DNA from: Klebsiella pneumoniae
Lineage (GTDB): Bacteria > Pseudomonadota > Gammaproteobacteria > Pseudomonadales > Pseudohongiellaceae
Direction: 5' to 3'
Assembly: GCA_945869725.1 (NCBI GenBank)
Contig: CAMBPO010000007.1
Span: 4,273-68,272, forward strand
DNA: 64,000 nt
Shown: positions 56,557 to 64,000 of the stretch, piece by piece
How positions within the stretch are numbered: position 1 is the stretch's first letter
Layout of the letters: each line of letters starts with the position of its first letter
Position numbers and translations under genes: made by a program
The notes under the pieces: model-generated
Told to the model about the DNA's origin: nothing
The model's input: only the letters and a program-made list of their open reading frames with translations
The model's database searches: none

Positions 56557-58485
56557 ATGTCTGCATTACCCGTCATCATTGGCTTTGGGGGTATCAACCC
56601 CGCCGGGCGCAGCTCGGCTCATCATGGCTACCGAAGATTGGTTATTGACTGCCTGCCTGCCGCTGACGCCATGCAGACGCGGGCCAGTCTAGCGACGCTG
56701 ATGGGCTTGCTTACTTATGAAGAGGGACATTGGAGGAATCCCGCCGGAGACAGGGTGGATCTGCACAATGCGCTGCTGCAACTGGATCCAGTTTTAAAGG
56801 CTGGCACCCTGATCCGCAAGCTGGAAAACAACCTGTTTGATCCTGAGCGCTTGCTGTACCACAAACGCGCCACCCTACTGGCCGGTGATGACCAACCGGT
56901 AAGCTTTACCATCAAGCGCCAGCATTTGCCCGATCATATCCCGCTGGGCTGGCTGATCAGTGAAGCAGAGCCCGGTCATTTGCATGTAGAAATTCCGACC
57001 AGCATGGAAATTTTGACCGAGAACTGGCGCAAGTCGGCCGTTAACACAGCTGGGCAGTTACCCAGCGGTTTTGATCCACAGATATTGTATCCATCTCGAC
57101 ATCACCCTCGCGGGCTTCAGCTGACCGTGTTTGGCGCCAGCGATGCCCTGCAGTCTCTGGGTATTGCCTGGGAAACGGTGCTGGAAGCAGTGCCCGCTGA
57201 CCAGATCAGCGTGTATGCCGGCAGCAGCATGAGTCAGATGGATTATGACGGCAACGGCGGACTGCTGCAGGCGCGGCTACTCGGCAAAAAAGTGTCATCA
57301 AAACAACTGGCGCTGGGATTTGCCGAAATGCCGGCAGATTTTATCAATGCCTACCTGCTTGGCAATCTGGGTACAACGGGCACTAATGCCGCTGCCTGTG
57401 CCACCTTCCTCTACAATTTGCGGCAGGGTATACGCGACATTCGCAGCGGCACTCACCGGCTGGTGATTGTTGGCACATCCGAAGCACCACTGACACCGGA
57501 AATCATCGATGGATACGCCACCATGGGCGCACTGGCAACTGATGAGGCCTTGCTGGCACTTGACAGCGACAAACACCTGACAACACCGGATTATCGTCGT
57601 GCCTGCCGCCCTTTTGGCATGAATGCAGGTTTTACGCTCGGCGAATCCGCTCAGTTTGTGGTGCTGTGTGATGACAAGCTGGCCTTGGAATTGGGCGCCA
57701 ATCTCTACGGTTCCGTCACCGATGTCTTTGTGAATGCTGATGGTTTTAAAAAATCCATTTCCAGCCCGGGAGCGGGCAACTACATCACCATGGCCAAGGC
57801 GATGGCGGCCACTGCCGCGGTTATAGGCGAACAGGGCCTGCAGACACGCTCTTATGTGCACGCGCACGGCACGGGTACGCCGCAGAACCGAGTGACCGAG
57901 TCGCAAATATTCAGCACCCTCGCAGGTACTTTCGGGATAAAACACTGGCCGGTCACGGCCATAAAAAGTTACCTCGGGCACTCATTAGCATCGGCGTCGG
58001 CTGATCAACTGGTCAACAGTCTGGGCGTGTGGCGTTACGGCATCATTCCCGGCATTGCCAGTACTGAATCGATTGCGCATGACGTTCATCAGCGCAATCT
58101 GGATTTCCTGCTACAGCATCGGGAAGTTGGAAACACCGGTATGGACGCGGTGGTACTGAACGCCAAAGGTTTTGGCGGCAACAATGCCAGCGCCTCCATC
58201 CTGGCGCCACATGTCACAGAAAAAATGCTCAGACGCCGCCACGGTGAAAATGCGTGGAAACACTGGCAGCAGAAACAAGAAAAAGTTCAGCAGTCAACGC
58301 GGGCGTACGATGAACAGGCACAACGAGGCGTTGCGAAACTGGATTATCGCTTTGACCACCAGGTGCTGAACGGTGCGTCTCTGACTATCAATCGCAGCAG
58401 TATCCGCATTCCCGGTTATGCGCGGCCAGTTCAATTGCCGGTTGATACACCTTATGCGGACATGCTTACCGGGGTTCAGGACTAG
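56557..58485 (+). CDS. fabY: Beta-ketoacyl-ACP synthase FabY
   Basis: 642 residues, thiolase fold. The catalytic Cys is at about residue 281 in TNAAACATFLYN, with His in YVHAHGTGTPQNR and KSYLGHSLASASADQL, and the C-terminal GFGGNNASASIL. The N-terminal 200 residues are longer than in FabB/F, as in FabY of Pseudomonas aeruginosa, which condenses acetyl-CoA with malonyl-ACP to start fatty acid synthesis in place of FabH. The last 20 bases overlap the end of the convergent Pro-Gly-tailed gene. Confidence 0.92.
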   Translation: MSALPVIIGFGGINPAGRSSAHHGYRRLVIDCLPAADAMQTRASLATLMGLLTYEEGHWRNPAGDRVDLHNALLQLDPVLKAGTLIRKLENNLFDPERLLYHKRATLLAGDDQPVSFTIKRQHLPDHIPLGWLISEAEPGHLHVEIPTSMEILTENWRKSAVNTAGQLPSGFDPQILYPSRHHPRGLQLTVFGASDALQSLGIAWETVLEAVPADQISVYAGSSMSQMDYDGNGGLLQARLLGKKVSSKQLALGFAEMPADFINAYLLGNLGTTGTNAAACATFLYNLRQGIRDIRSGTHRLVIVGTSEAPLTPEIIDGYATMGALATDEALLALDSDKHLTTPDYRRACRPFGMNAGFTLGESAQFVVLCDDKLALELGANLYGSVTDVFVNADGFKKSISSPGAGNYITMAKAMAATAAVIGEQGLQTRSYVHAHGTGTPQNRVTESQIFSTLAGTFGIKHWPVTAIKSYLGHSLASASADQLVNSLGVWRYGIIPGIASTESIAHDVHQRNLDFLLQHREVGNTGMDAVVLNAKGFGGNNASASILAPHVTEKMLRRRHGENAWKHWQQKQEKVQQSTRAYDEQAQRGVAKLDYRFDHQVLNGASLTINRSSIRIPGYARPVQLPVDTPYADMLTGVQD

Positions 58486-59035
58486 ACGGTCGGCCAGGGC
58501 CTGGACCTGGACCTGGGCCTGGACCTGGACCCGGACCCGGATCTGGACCTGGGCCCGGACCTGGACCTGGCCCCGGGCCTGAACGGCCGCCGCCGTCATA
58601 CGGATTTCTGCGCTCTGACATAAATCTGAACGCCCGCTGACGTTGCTCCGAGGTTAGCTGCGCAAAAATGCTGGTCAGTTGTTGATGAGATAATTCCTGG
58701 TACAACATATTCGCTTCCCGTAGCCGACCAAACGCCTCCAACACGGCGGGCTGATCTACAGGATCCGCGGCCAGCAACAAGTTAACCTCACGCTGTGCGC
58801 GGAACATCTGCATTCTCAGCGGTCGTAATTCTTCGTTCTGGGTGTGGATCTGAGGCAGCAGTAACTCACGAGCCTGCGGCTCCATATCGCGCATGACCCA
58901 ACGCATATTGATCGGTGCGGCCGACGAATCCTGGCTTTTAAAATAACGCGACGCCAGCGCACCGATAAAAAACAGATTGATGCTGAGGGAAACTACCACA
59001 ATCCAAAGCAAACCATTTTTTTGGGTCAGTCTCAT
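58466..59035 (-). CDS. Periplasmic metal-sensor-like protein (Spy/CnrX-type helical) with Pro-Gly tail
   Basis: 189 residues. An N-terminal TM or signal anchor (LLWIVVVSLSINLFFIGALA), then a helical hairpin domain like Spy/CpxP/ZraP (PF13801-type): MRWVMRDMEPQARELLLPQI, LRPLRMQMFRAQREVNLLL, LTSEQRQRAFRFMSERR. The tail is about 17 Pro-Gly pairs, then RPSSPEPR. The whole array is coded by hexanucleotide repeats. It starts in the stop of the anti-sigma-like gene (ATGA), so it is the last of the ECF operon. It probably senses or chaperones in the periplasm. Confidence 0.75.
   Translation of the reverse strand: MRLTQKNGLLWIVVVSLSINLFFIGALASRYFKSQDSSAAPINMRWVMRDMEPQARELLLPQIHTQNEELRPLRMQMFRAQREVNLLLAADPVDQPAVLEAFGRLREANMLYQELSHQQLTSIFAQLTSEQRQRAFRFMSERRNPYDGGGRSGPGPGPGPGPGPDPGPGPGPGPGPGPGPGRPSSPEPR
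58494..58581. repeat. Hexanucleotide repeat coding the Pro-Gly tail
   Basis: Imperfect array of CTGGAC / CTGGGC / CCGGAC units (plus strand), about 14-15 copies, read as alternating Pro and Gly on the minus strand. It starts 9 bases after the fabY stop. Confidence 0.85.
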
Positions 59036-59499
59036 TGCAAAATCTCCGAATAGTCAGCCAGCGAGATCAGCTCCAGCTCGGTTTCTTCCATATCAACACT
59101 ATACAAGTCCGTGGTATCGACATCTGAAAAGACGTCCAACTGGTTGCCCACTGCCAGCCCCATTATCAACGGCACACAGGCCAGTGCCGCCGGGCGCCAG
59201 AGCACTGCGACGGTGCGGGCCTCGGCAGGCACTAACCACTCCAGCAGTTGATCTGTCCATATTTTGCGCCGCGCGGGCAGAGGTACTGTTAACAACGTCG
59301 TATTCAGATACACAAAGTCAGGTGCCGGCAGCTGATCAAGCTGCTGATCAAGCCACTGTGCGTTCTGCAACAGGTGCGCAGCATGCGCAGAATGCTCAAG
59401 CAACTGCAACGCAGCGGCGCGCTCGTGATCCGGCCAACGCTGAGGGCTGGCACCATAGGCATCCAGCAGTTGCTCAAACCGTTGAAGGGAAATTGTCAT
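59032..59499 (-). CDS. Putative membrane anti-sigma factor of the ECF operon
   Basis: 155 residues. The N-terminal half (FEQLLDAYGASPQRWPDHERAAALQLLEH) resembles the sigma-binding region of small anti-sigma factors and DUF-type partners; a single TM helix follows at about 100-120 (LWRPAALACVPLIMGLAVG). The C-terminal part is acidic and would lie in the periplasm. No zinc-binding H-x3-C-x2-C motif is present. It overlaps the sigma gene upstream and the sensor-like gene downstream by ATGA. The role is inferred from position and topology. Confidence 0.65.
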   Translation of the reverse strand: MTISLQRFEQLLDAYGASPQRWPDHERAAALQLLEHSAHAAHLLQNAQWLDQQLDQLPAPDFVYLNTTLLTVPLPARRKIWTDQLLEWLVPAEARTVAVLWRPAALACVPLIMGLAVGNQLDVFSDVDTTDLYSVDMEETELELISLADYSEILQ

Positions 59500-60113
59500 G
59501 TCTGCTCCCCCGGTCCCGATTGACCGGCTAGTTTGTCCTTACCTGACTGCGTTGGCTTTTGTCTGTCAAAAACGGGTTCCTGCAAATCAACAAGCGCGCT
59601 GCGTACCGCACGGCGGGCTCTGGCCAGCAGAGACTCCAGAGCGTCTACCGACAAATCCATGATACTGGCGACCGCCTGATTACCCAGTCCCTGATAGTGC
59701 GTCATCACCAAAGCACTGCGTTGGCGTTCCGGCAACATCATCAATGCCGATTGCAGTCGCTGATGACGCTCATCACTTTCCTGCTGCTGTTCTACACCGA
59801 GGCGCGGGTCCGCCATTTCATCTGCATATTCGTCGGTTTTTGACGACTTGTCCTTGCGCATCATATCGATACACAAATTGTGTGCGATTCTGTGCAACCA
59901 GGTAGAAAGACTGGCTTTGTCCGACTGCCAGCGATCCGCGTGTGTCCACAAACGCAGAAAGGTCTCCTGCGCTATATCCTCTGCACTGTCCTGGCTGCCC
60001 AGCATCCTGAACGCGTAGAATCCGATTGCCCGCCCATGCAGCCTAACGGTATCCGCGTAAACACGCTGATCACCGTCGGCGATGGCTGTCATGACTTGCT
60101 CGTCCGTTAACAT
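59496..60113 (-). CDS. ECF-type RNA polymerase sigma factor
   Basis: 205 residues. Sigma-2 region with FRMLGSQDSAEDIAQETFLRLWTHADRW and LSTWLHRIAHNLCIDMMRK; a charged linker with acidic DEYADEMADP; sigma-4 region LPERQRSALVMTHYQGLGNQAVASIMDLSVDALESLLARARRAVR. The last 25 residues are polar and not conserved. It directs polymerase to a small regulon, probably including its own operon. ATGA overlap with the next gene. Confidence 0.92.
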   Translation of the reverse strand: MLTDEQVMTAIADGDQRVYADTVRLHGRAIGFYAFRMLGSQDSAEDIAQETFLRLWTHADRWQSDKASLSTWLHRIAHNLCIDMMRKDKSSKTDEYADEMADPRLGVEQQQESDERHQRLQSALMMLPERQRSALVMTHYQGLGNQAVASIMDLSVDALESLLARARRAVRSALVDLQEPVFDRQKPTQSGKDKLAGQSGPGEQT

Positions 60114-60150
60114 GTGCCGACTGTCGATAGCCTCTGGAAATCCCTGCGAG

Positions 60151-60792
60151 TTAATCCGACGTTGGTGCTGCCGGTGCTGCCGGGGGTGCAGGGACTGCCG
60201 GGGCTGTCGGTGCGGAATTAAATCCCTGACGGCGCTGCATCATCTGCTGACGCTGCTCGGGTGTCATTTGCTGCATTCTTTCGCGCATCTGTTCACGTTG
60301 CTCGGGTGTCATGTTCTCCATGCGCTGGCGCATATCGCCCTGCCCCTGGGGAAGCATGCCACCTCCATTGCCACGACGCTGCCCTTGCTCGAGTTCATCG
60401 GGTGACAACAAGCCGTTGCCATCGGTATCCGCCCGGGTAAAACGCTGCTCAACGGCATCATCAGCATCAGCATCAGCACCCTGTGGGCGGTTTTCTGGTC
60501 GCGGCATCGCGGAGAATTCTTCAAAATTCAGCGCACCATCGCCATTGCTGTCGATACTGCTGAACATCTGCATTCGGCGCTGGCCGTCGTCTTGGCCTTG
60601 ATGTTGGCCTTGATGTTGGCCTTGGTGTTGGCCTTGGTGTTGGCCTTGACCCTGCTGCCCTTGCGCTTGTGCGTGATTGTGAGCAGCGGCCTGCGGCAGC
60701 TCGGTTTGTTGAGCCATTGCCAGCAAAGGCAGCGCCATCGCAACTGCCAGACTCAGACTGATCACTTTTTTGAGATGATGACGTGTAGCCAT
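60151..60792 (-). CDS. Secreted EF-hand protein at the head of the ECF operon
   Basis: 213 residues: signal peptide (LSLAVAMALPLLAMAQQ), then His/Gln-rich repeats GQHQ (residues about 50-66), two EF-hand loops DSNGDGALNFEEF and DTDGNGLLSPDEL spaced as a pair, a Gln/Met/Arg-rich helix with repeated MTPEQREQM / MTPEQRQQM, and a Pro/Ala tail. It should bind Ca2+ and perhaps other metals through the His-rich part. It is 37 bases upstream of the sigma gene, so it may be the signal sensor or the main target of the system. Confidence 0.78.
   Translation of the reverse strand: MATRHHLKKVISLSLAVAMALPLLAMAQQTELPQAAAHNHAQAQGQQGQGQHQGQHQGQHQGQHQGQDDGQRRMQMFSSIDSNGDGALNFEEFSAMPRPENRPQGADADADDAVEQRFTRADTDGNGLLSPDELEQGQRRGNGGGMLPQGQGDMRQRMENMTPEQREQMRERMQQMTPEQRQQMMQRRQGFNSAPTAPAVPAPPAAPAAPTSD
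60592..60649. repeat. 12-bp tandem repeat in the EF-hand gene
   Basis: TTGGCCTTGATG twice, then TTGGCCTTGGTG twice and a partial copy. On the minus strand it codes GQHQ units. Length is a multiple of three, so copy-number changes stay in frame. Confidence 0.85.
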
Positions 60793-60884
60793 GCTTGTAA
60801 CTCCAGAAGAAAGTAAGTTCGGGAATTTATACGCGGCCTACGATTTTTTCCGTCGCAAACATTTGCGGCGGTTCATGGCAGCGC

Positions 60885-61253
60885 TCAAAACAGGCTGGCG
60901 GGCACTATCAGCAACCAGATTGCAGTGGCGGTCAGCAGAGAAAGCAGCACTGCCGCGGAGCCCAGATCTTTAGCCTTGCCACTGAGTTCGTGGAACTCCT
61001 CGCTTAAGCGATCGACAACCGTTTCTATGCCGGTGTTTAACAGTTCCACAATCAACACCAGGGTCAGGCTCAATAACAACAGCGCGCGCTCTGCAGTGCT
61101 CACATTGACTAGCAAAGCCACCGGCAACAGAATCGCCATGGCAACAATCTCCTGTCGGATTGCCGCTTCTGACTTCCAGCCGGCCTTGATTCCCTGCCAC
61201 GAGTAGCGCGTGGCGGCAATCCAGCGCCGCCAACCTTTTGCTTTTGATTTCAT
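60885..61253 (-). CDS. dgkA: Diacylglycerol kinase, prokaryotic type
   Basis: About 122 residues from the ATG at 61253 (MKSKAKGWRR; GGTGGAG upstream). Three TM helices with the DgkA signature ELLNTGIETVVDRLSEEFHELSGKAKDLGSAAVL. It recycles diacylglycerol from membrane-derived oligosaccharide or phospholipid turnover. It lies between fumarase and the EF-hand gene on the same strand. Confidence 0.95.
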   Translation of the reverse strand: MKSKAKGWRRWIAATRYSWQGIKAGWKSEAAIRQEIVAMAILLPVALLVNVSTAERALLLLSLTLVLIVELLNTGIETVVDRLSEEFHELSGKAKDLGSAAVLLSLLTATAIWLLIVPASLF

Positions 61254-61315
61254 ACTTTGCTCCACCTGTCCGGGCCTATCGCGACCCTGGAAACTTCACC
61301 CTGTCTGCCGTGTTA

Positions 61316-62842
61316 TTACTTCACAGTAATCGGCTGCGCCGCCGCAATTTTTGCTTGCCACTCTGCAGGCCCTGTGCGATGCACTGACGTGCCGTTAACA
61401 TCCACCGCCACCGTCACCGGCATATCCTCGACCACAAACTCGTGGATGGCTTCCATACCCAGATCGTGGAAAGCCACAATTCTGGCTTCGCGGATGGCTT
61501 TGGACACCAGGTAGGCTGCGCCACCCACCGCCATCAGATACACCGCTTTGTGTTTCTGAATGGCATCAATCCCCGCCTGACCGCGCTCGGCTTTACCAAT
61601 CATCCCCAGCAAGCCGGTTTTAGCCAGGATGGTCTCGGTGAACTTGTCCATTCGCGTTGCAGTCGTGGGGCCGGCCGGTCCGATCACTTCGTCGCGGACG
61701 GCATCAACCGGACCGACGTAGTAAATGAACTTACCTTTTAAATCCACGCCATCAGGTAAAGATTCGCCACGCGCAAACATTTCAACCATGCGTTTATGCG
61801 CGGCGTCACGGCCGGTGAACATGGTGCCATTGAGCAGCAAGGTCTCGCCGGGCTTCCAAGTTGCAACTTCTGCAGGCGTTACCGTATCAAGATTGACCCG
61901 CCGCGATGTGGGGCCGGCGTCCCAGGTAATCTGCGGCCAATCTTCCAGCTTTGGTGGCGTCAGATGCGCCGGACCCGAACCGTCCAGCACAAAATGTGCA
62001 TGCCGGGTCGCCGCACAATTGGGGATCATGGCGACCGGCAATGACGCTGCGTGTGTCGGGAAATCTTTGATTTTGACATCCAGTACCGTGGTCAGTCCTC
62101 CGAGGCCCTGCGCGCCGATACCCAGCGCATTGACCTTGTCCATAATCTCCAGCCGCAATTCTTCAATCCGGTTCTGCGGACCGCGTGCCCGCAGTTCATG
62201 GATATCAATGGGGTCCATCAGGGCTTCCTTGGCCAGCACCGCGGCTTTTTCCGCAGTCCCGCCAATACCAATACCCAACATCCCGGGCGGACACCAGCCA
62301 GCACCCATGGTCGGCAACGTCTTCACCACCCAGTCCACAATACTGTCACTGGGGTTCAACATGACCAGTTTGGCTTTGTTCTCCGAGCCGCCGCCTTTGG
62401 CTGCGACGGTGATGTCAACGGTATTACCGGCCACCACTTCCATGTGAATAACCGCCGGGGTGTTGTCTTTGGTGTTTTTACGTGCGCCTGCCGGGTCAGC
62501 CAGAATGGAGGCTCGCAGCACATTGTCAGGATGAAGATAGGCACGGCGTACACCCTCGTTAACCATGTCGGTGACACTCAGGCTGGCATCCCACTGCACG
62601 TTCATGCCAATCTTCATAAACACCGTGACGATACCGGTATCCTGACAGATCGGCCGCTGACCTTCCGCACACAGGCGCGAGTTGATCAGAATCTGCGCCA
62701 TGGCATCTTTGGCTGCCTGCGATTGCTCGCGCTCATAGGCTTCGTTTACCGCCTGGATAAAATCCAGTGGATGGTAATAGGAGATGTACTGCAGCGCATC
62801 GGCTACACTCTGGATCAGGTCGTCTTGTTTAATGACAGTCAT
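61316..62842 (-). CDS. fumA: Fumarate hydratase class I ([4Fe-4S])
   Basis: 508 residues, oxygen-sensitive hydro-lyase of the TCA cycle. N-terminal alpha region with Cys in RPICQDTGIVTVF, PNCAATRHAHFVLDGSGP, and the C-terminal beta domain with FIYYVGPVDA and GPTTATRMDKFT. The length matches the fused FumA/FumB form. It is upstream of dgkA on the same strand. Confidence 0.95.
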   Translation of the reverse strand: MTVIKQDDLIQSVADALQYISYYHPLDFIQAVNEAYEREQSQAAKDAMAQILINSRLCAEGQRPICQDTGIVTVFMKIGMNVQWDASLSVTDMVNEGVRRAYLHPDNVLRASILADPAGARKNTKDNTPAVIHMEVVAGNTVDITVAAKGGGSENKAKLVMLNPSDSIVDWVVKTLPTMGAGWCPPGMLGIGIGGTAEKAAVLAKEALMDPIDIHELRARGPQNRIEELRLEIMDKVNALGIGAQGLGGLTTVLDVKIKDFPTHAASLPVAMIPNCAATRHAHFVLDGSGPAHLTPPKLEDWPQITWDAGPTSRRVNLDTVTPAEVATWKPGETLLLNGTMFTGRDAAHKRMVEMFARGESLPDGVDLKGKFIYYVGPVDAVRDEVIGPAGPTTATRMDKFTETILAKTGLLGMIGKAERGQAGIDAIQKHKAVYLMAVGGAAYLVSKAIREARIVAFHDLGMEAIHEFVVEDMPVTVAVDVNGTSVHRTGPAEWQAKIAAAQPITVK

Positions 62843-62940
62843 GTGATGGATTCCCGGCTTACCCGTATGCGGATGGCAACAGGTCTGATTGGTACAGTGA
62901 CAAAAACGGCCTGAATTCTAGCATAAAGCGGATTGACCCC

Positions 62941-63054
62941 ATGTTACCGATTTCGTTTGTACTAATCGCTGCCTTTGCGTATCTGATGCTGCTGTCCAGT
63001 ATTGTGTCGCGCGGTGAACGTAGAACCGCGCAAGGGCCGCGTCCACAAGTTTAG
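62941..63054 (+). CDS. Possible small single-TM protein (37 residues)
   Basis: MLPISFVLIAAFAYLMLLSS is one hydrophobic helix followed by a basic tail (RGERRTAQGPR). The ribosome site is weak. It stands alone between fumarase and the ABC exporter; the 98 bases before it hold nothing recognisable. Confidence 0.35.
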   Translation: MLPISFVLIAAFAYLMLLSSIVSRGERRTAQGPRPQV

Positions 63055-63094
63055 GACTACCTTATCTAACTTCAAATGCCCACATCGAACGTGC

Positions 63095-64000
63095 TCACAT
63101 GTCCAAACGCAACTCTTTACTGGCCAGCCCGCAAATCTCCGGCCGGTGACTGATCAGCACAATACTGGTTTTTAACGAGCGCAGTGATGCGATCACAGCC
63201 TGCTCGGTTTCGGTATCAAGATTGGCTGTTGCCTCATCCAGAAACAGTATCTTTGCCTGTTTATAAAACGCCCTGGCGAGCAGAATCCGTTGTGCCTGGC
63301 CTGCGGACAACATAGACCCCATATCGCCAATCATGCTGTTATAGTTCATCGGCAGCGACATAATCAGCTCATGTATTTGTGCCTGTTTGGCAGCGTGTTC
63401 CACCCGCATCAGATCAGGTTGCTGATCAAACAGCGTGATGTTGTCGAGGATAGAGCCGGACAATAACTGATCGGTTTGTAATACACCGGCACAAATATCA
63501 CGGTAGTTGCGAATACCGGATTCGCGAATATCACGGCCATCCAGTTTCACAACGCCTTGATCTGGCTGCAGCAAACCCGCCATGATTTTAAGCAAGGTAG
63601 ATTTTCCCGCCCCAGAAGGTCCCGTGAGTGCGAGGATTTCGCCAGGCTCCAGCACAAGATTGATGTGTTGCAGAACAGGCGCGCTGCTGCCGGGGTAACT
63701 GTACGTCACATTTTCCAACGCCAGTCTGCCAGACACAGGAATTCGGATAACCGGCAAGTGCATGCTACTGAATTCCTTTTCAGTGCAGGTAATATCGGAG
63801 ACACGCTCAAGCTGCAGCCTGACAAGACGTATCTGTACCAGCTTGTCGATAAAAGAGCGGATAGCCGCGGAGAAGTTACCCTTTAAGGCTATAAACGCCG
63901 TCAGGAAACCCAGTGAAATAGTACCGTTAAGAACCTGCGTTGCTGCCAGATACACAACCAGCACGTTCTCGACGGCAAACAGTGCACCAAACACCAGTTC
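63095..64000 (-). CDS. ABC exporter of the bacteriocin/type I secretion type (5' end cut by window)
   Basis: The reading frame is open to the right edge. The visible part is the end of the transmembrane domain (VVYLAATQVLNGTISLGFLTAFIALKG) and a full nucleotide-binding domain with Walker A GPSGAGKSTLLKI, Q-loop VLQTDQLLSGSI, signature LSAGQAQR (Ala for the second Gly of LSGGQ), Walker B ILFLDEATANLD and the switch ISHRPE. The linker and D-loop resemble CvaB/RaxB-type exporters that cut double-glycine leaders; the C39 peptidase domain, if any, lies outside the window. Confidence 0.85.
   Translation of the reverse strand, partial: ELVFGALFAVENVLVVYLAATQVLNGTISLGFLTAFIALKGNFSAAIRSFIDKLVQIRLVRLQLERVSDITCTEKEFSSMHLPVIRIPVSGRLALENVTYSYPGSSAPVLQHINLVLEPGEILALTGPSGAGKSTLLKIMAGLLQPDQGVVKLDGRDIRESGIRNYRDICAGVLQTDQLLSGSILDNITLFDQQPDLMRVEHAAKQAQIHELIMSLPMNYNSMIGDMGSMLSAGQAQRILLARAFYKQAKILFLDEATANLDTETEQAVIASLRSLKTSIVLISHRPEICGLASKELRLDM

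Noticed and set aside
57298..57981. 227-codon ORF opposite fabY
   Set aside because: Antisense to the catalytic core of FabY; rich in Cys and His as expected of a shadow frame.
58294..58599. Val-Gln repeat ORF (MTAAAVQARGQVQVRA..)
   Set aside because: It is another frame of the hexamer array and overlaps the coding end of fabY and the Pro-Gly-tailed gene.
60592..60649. CRISPR-like repeats
   Set aside because: Units are 12 bases, contiguous, without spacers and in frame within the EF-hand gene; the 7-base array at 55772 likewise has no spacers.
62051..62914. 287-codon ORF opposite the fumarase gene
   Set aside because: Lies fully antisense to well-conserved fumA and has no recognisable domain; a long shadow ORF.

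Overview
The window is about 64 kb of gammaproteobacterial chromosome, gene-dense and without rRNA, tRNA, CRISPR arrays, insertion sequences or prophage genes that I can see. Conserved blocks match the gammaproteobacterial layout: bamD / rluD-pgeF-clpB, miaB-ybeZ-ybeY ... leuS-lptE-holA, and proA-nadD-rsfS-rlmH-mrdA-rlpA-dacA-ybeD-lipB-lipA. A FabY-type ketoacyl synthase, a PhoPQ pair resembling that of Pseudomonas, and an ectoine-type aspartokinase point to a free-living, probably aquatic, non-enteric member near the Pseudomonadales/Cellvibrionales. The genus cannot be fixed from the sequence alone.

Layout. 1-3.7 kb: branched-chain amino acid synthesis (class II ilvC convergent with ilvIH). 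Upstream of ilvI lie a 25-codon leader ORF rich in Leu/Ile/Val, a terminator-like hairpin and, further up, a predicted three-way-junction RNA. 4-9.7 kb: clpB (with a sigma-32 type promoter), pgeF, rluD and divergent bamD. 9.8-13.3 kb: gmhA, nadE, thiO. 13.3-15.7 kb: a small split locus of type IV pilus minor pilins. 15.8-20.6 kb: a TSUP permease, a four-gene operon (glycine-zipper protein, PepSY protein, PhoP-like regulator, PhoQ-like kinase) with a matching direct-repeat operator, a membrane-tethered cold-shock-domain protein and slyX. 20.8-26.2 kb: fatty-acid desaturase, TlpA-like thioredoxin, SrkA kinase, an aminotransferase and two small proteins of unknown function.

26.4-33.6 kb: miaB, ybeZ, ybeY, leuS, lptE, holA and a DUF4404 gene; ybeX and lnt are absent between ybeY and leuS. 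34.2-38.2 kb: an aspartokinase of the ectoine-cluster type paired with a class V PLP enzyme but without ectABC, then an NSS transporter. 38.3-49.6 kb: cyclophilin, lipoate synthesis, cell elongation and peptidoglycan genes (rodA is missing), ribosome factors, NAD and proline synthesis, a GIY-YIG protein and a metallo-hydrolase. 49.7-56.4 kb: serA, serC, greB, a GlxA-type regulator, an hpf-like gene, mltB and a VanY-like carboxypeptidase. 56.5-64 kb: fabY, an ECF sigma operon with an EF-hand protein and a Pro-Gly-tailed metal-sensor-like protein, dgkA, class I fumarase, and a bacteriocin-type ABC exporter cut by the window edge.

The parts most likely to repay a second look are the ilvI leader with its upstream structured RNA, the PhoPQ operon with its own operator, the EF-hand/ECF/anti-sigma/Pro-Gly-tail operon, and the orphan ectoine-type aspartokinase.
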